A stretch of DNA of 15,165 nucleotides from Oscillibacter sp. CAG:241. Its GTDB lineage: Bacteria > Bacillota > Clostridia > Oscillospirales > Oscillospiraceae. The notes below the pieces were generated by a model that saw only the letters and a list, made by a program, of their open reading frames with translations, made no database searches and had not been told where the DNA came from. Where the stretch lies: positions 21,971 to 37,135 of the forward strand of contig FR884067.1 in assembly GCA_000435975.1 (NCBI GenBank), in the 5' to 3' direction. The position numbers and the translations under genes were made by a program. Below, in pieces: positions 14,054 to 15,165 of this stretch (position 1 is the first letter of the stretch; each line of letters opens with the position of its first letter).

Positions 14054-14132
14054 TTTTAACAAGAAACTTGTTAAAATGGGCTTGACACACCAAGATTCTT
14101 GTGATATAGTAGCGTCAGTCTCAAGATTTCTG
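14054..14132. promoter_or_regulatory. Array of three operator-like dyads at exact 31-base spacing
   Basis: CAAGAAACTTG (14060-14070), CAAGATTCTTG (14091-14101) and CAAGATTTCTG (14122-14132) begin exactly 31 bases apart. The first is the centre of a longer perfect dyad with arms TTTTAACAAG and CTTGTTAAAA (14054-14076). The second is a perfect dyad inside the spacer of the plus-strand promoter. The third matches the second in 9 of 11 bases and lies near its start point. A weaker fourth copy, CACGTTTGTTG at 14029-14039, fits the same 31-base step and lies in the spacer of the repressor promoter. The adjacent XRE-S24 protein is the natural candidate binder. Confidence 0.7.
14082..14110 (+). promoter_or_regulatory. 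Strong divergent promoter with no protein gene downstream
   Basis: A perfect TTGACA (14082-14087) and TATAGT (14105-14110) with a 17-base spacer. It is one base from ideal and better than most promoters here. A start near 14117 would run into the GC stem at 14151-14170 and a T run at 14179-14183, giving a short RNA of roughly 65 bases. No plausible plus-strand protein follows before the opposing TRIC gene. Confidence 0.6.
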
Positions 14133-14143
14133 GCGCGCCAGGC

Positions 14144-14170
14144 AAAAAAACCTGCCGCTTTCGCGGCAGG
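14144..14170 (-). terminator. Intrinsic terminator of the TRIC-family gene
   Basis: CCTGCCGC (14151-14158) and GCGGCAGG (14163-14170) pair perfectly; on the minus strand the loop is GAAA and seven T follow (14150-14144). It begins 25 bases after the stop codon. Next to it is a perfect 12-base palindrome at 14130-14141 (core GGCGCGCC), of unknown meaning. Confidence 0.92.
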
Positions 14171-14195
14171 CACAGTCCTTTTTGACAAACGCCGG

Positions 14196-14837
14196 TTATT
14201 CCGGAAGGTCCGCCGCATGGGGCAGGCCCCAGCGGAAGTGGGCGGCGCACAGCCGCAGCACCAGGATCACCGCCGCTCCCAGCAGCATGGAGGGGATATC
14301 CCCCAGATGCTGCCAGCACAGGGCGCACAGCAATGCCCCAATCAGGGTGGGGCAGGCATAGAAGTGCTTGACAAAGATGTAGGGCTTCTGGTTGGACAGC
14401 ACGTCCCGCAGCACACCGCCGCCCACGCCGGTGATGACGCCCACAAACACCAGCAGGAACAGGTTATAGTTCTCCGCCTGCTGAAAGGCGCACTGAACGC
14501 CCACCACCGTAAAAAGGCCCAGGCCGATGGAGTCCAGCCACAGCATGACCAGCTCATAGGCGCGGCTCTCTACCGCCAGCAGATGCCGCACGGCGGGCAG
14601 GAACACCAGGGCCGACACACCCATGGCCACCAGGGCATACACCGGCTGGCAGAACATCACCGGCGGCGTAATGCCCAGGGTCAGGTCCCGGATAACGCCG
14701 CCGCCGCAGGCGGTACACACGCCCAGGATCACCACGCCGAAGGCATCCAGCTGGCGCTGGAGCCCGGCCAGAGCGCCGGAGGCGGCAAAAACCGCCGTGC
14801 CGATGATCTCCAATATAAAAAGTACCGTTTCCGTCAT
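14196..14837 (-). CDS. TRIC-family cation channel (UPF0126, YadS/YicG-like)
   Basis: A 213-residue membrane protein made of two homologous three-helix repeats plus a last helix, as in trimeric intracellular cation channels of bacteria. The signature GGG-x-x-RD occurs twice: ACGGGVIRDLTLG near residue 43 and GVGGGVLRDVL near 140. Proline-containing QPVYALVAMGV and KHFYACPTLIGALL follow them in the expected positions. Bacterial members conduct monovalent cations in vitro; the cellular role is unclear. The ATG at 14837 follows AAAAGGA on the minus strand. The frame stays open upstream to 15119, but that stretch crosses the promoter. It is monocistronic with its own terminator. Confidence 0.92.
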   Translation of the reverse strand: MTETVLFILEIIGTAVFAASGALAGLQRQLDAFGVVILGVCTACGGGVIRDLTLGITPPVMFCQPVYALVAMGVSALVFLPAVRHLLAVESRAYELVMLWLDSIGLGLFTVVGVQCAFQQAENYNLFLLVFVGVITGVGGGVLRDVLSNQKPYIFVKHFYACPTLIGALLCALCWQHLGDIPSMLLGAAVILVLRLCAAHFRWGLPHAADLPE

Positions 14838-14870
14838 GAAAATCGTCCTTTTCCCACATAATGCCACGGC

Positions 14871-14899
14871 ATTATAGCACAGCCGCCGCCCCTGTGCAA
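14871..14899 (-). promoter_or_regulatory. Promoter of the TRIC-family gene
   Basis: On the minus strand, TTGCAC (14899-14894) and a perfect TATAAT (14876-14871) with a 17-base spacer, 33 bases ahead of the ATG. A second TATAAT at 14952-14947 has no good -35 box. Confidence 0.78.
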
Positions 14900-14957
14900 T
14901 GGGCGCAGCGCCCAAATTTCCCCGTTTTTCGGCGGGTTTTCTCCCAATTATACCCAT

Positions 14958-14997
14958 GCGGAAGTTTTTTTCCGCCTGTTGCCCGAAAAAGGGCAAC
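14958..14997. repeat. Two adjacent small hairpins in the TRIC to tRNA gap
   Basis: GCGGAA (14958-14963) pairs with TTCCGC (14970-14975), and GTTGCCC (14978-14984) pairs with GGGCAAC (14991-14997) around GAAAAA. Together with the GC dyad TGGGC/GCCCA near 14900-14914 they fill the gap between the TRIC promoter and the tRNA terminator. No function is recognised, and no coding potential was seen in 14900-15054. Confidence 0.35.
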
Positions 14998-15054
14998 CCT
15001 CCTGCAATCCTTCGGAAAATTCCCGGGACAGGTAGGGGCAGCCCGCCGGATGGC

Positions 15055-15091
15055 AAAAAAAGACTTCCGGATGCGACTGCATCCGGAAGTC
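15055..15091 (-). terminator. Intrinsic terminator of the tRNA-Tyr gene
   Basis: A perfect 13-base-pair stem (15062-15074 with 15079-15091, core CTTCCGGATG) around a 4-base loop. On the minus strand it is followed by seven T (15061-15055). It begins right after the encoded CCA end of the tRNA. Confidence 0.93.
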
Positions 15092-15092
15092 C

Positions 15093-15165
15093 TGGTGGGG
15101 GATGGTGGATTCGAACCACCGAAGGCGTTGCCAGCAGATTTACAGTCTGTCCCCTTTGGCCACTC
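15093..15165 (-). tRNA. tRNA-Tyr (anticodon GTA), 5' end outside the window
   Basis: On the minus strand the sequence runs from the D-arm (GAGTGGCCAAAGGGG) through the anticodon stem-loop CAGACTGTAAATCTG, with anticodon GTA at loop positions 34-36. A long variable arm follows, as in class II bacterial tRNA-Tyr, then the T-arm GGTGGTTCGAATCCACC and the acceptor strand ATCCCCC. The discriminator A and an encoded CCA end at 15093. The first dozen or so bases of the acceptor and D-stem are cut off by the window. Confidence 0.95.

Noticed and set aside
15093..15165. tRNA-Tyr 3' end as a possible integration site for a mobile element carrying the phage-like repressor
   Set aside because: No integrase gene and no second copy of the tRNA 3' end sequence was found in the window.
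1..15165. CRISPR array, insertion sequence or transposase
   Set aside because: No regularly spaced identical repeats of CRISPR length and no transposase-like protein in any supported frame.

Overview
The window is GC-rich, roughly two-thirds G+C, gene-dense chromosomal DNA with G/C-ending codons. Promoters are sigma-A type (TTGnnn / TATAAT), ribosome-binding sites are strong AGGAGG types, and terminators are stem-loops with T-tracts. Gene content and protein style point to a gut-type anaerobic Firmicute, probably a Clostridia member of the Oscillospiraceae kind. The content includes a CitX-CitG fusion, an AlaX editing protein, TRIC and LrgAB membrane proteins, an XRE-S24 regulator and a GAPDH with an unusual coenzyme pocket. 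The taxonomic guess is inference from sequence style; there is no rRNA in the window.

Layout. Bases 1-981: 3' part of a citXG fusion (citrate lyase prosthetic-group synthesis), ending at a bidirectional terminator it shares with a minus-strand alanyl-tRNA editing gene (1043-2191). Bases 2192-2347: divergent promoters, then an AEC-family transporter (2348-3349) and a uridine phosphorylase with its own strong promoter (3447-4214). Bases 4215-4537: a gene-poor gap with two plus-strand terminators, an A/T hairpin and a possible frameshifted gene remnant. Bases 4538-7771, minus strand: an operon read acetyltransferase, folA, recG, with a 4-base overlap between the first two. Bases 7772-7898: divergent promoters around an imperfect palindrome. 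Bases 7899-10705, plus strand: uvrC translationally coupled to a short pyruvate-kinase-like gene. Bases 10765-11796, minus strand: gapA, with a Rex-like operator upstream. Bases 12057-13114, minus strand: lrgAB, with overlapping genes. Bases 13232-13978, minus strand: a self-cleaving-type XRE-S24 repressor. Bases 14196-14837, minus strand: a TRIC-family channel. Bases 15093-15165: a truncated tRNA-Tyr.

How the parts fit. The stretch 9728-13114 has a glycolysis and pyruvate theme: a pyruvate-kinase-like protein, GAPDH with a likely redox-controlled promoter, and LrgAB, whose relatives move pyruvate in Bacillus and streptococci. The DNA-repair genes recG and uvrC lie in divergent operons that share one intergenic control region. 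The most unusual signal is non-coding. Between the XRE-S24 gene and the TRIC gene, three copies of an 11-base dyad (CAAGA..CTTG type) are placed exactly 31 bases apart, and a fourth weaker copy fits the same spacing. They overlay two divergent, near-consensus promoters. The plus-strand promoter has no protein gene in front of it, so it is either a relic of a lost partner gene or drives a short RNA. I saw no CRISPR array, insertion sequence or prophage gene block. Most of the window is ordinary housekeeping DNA.
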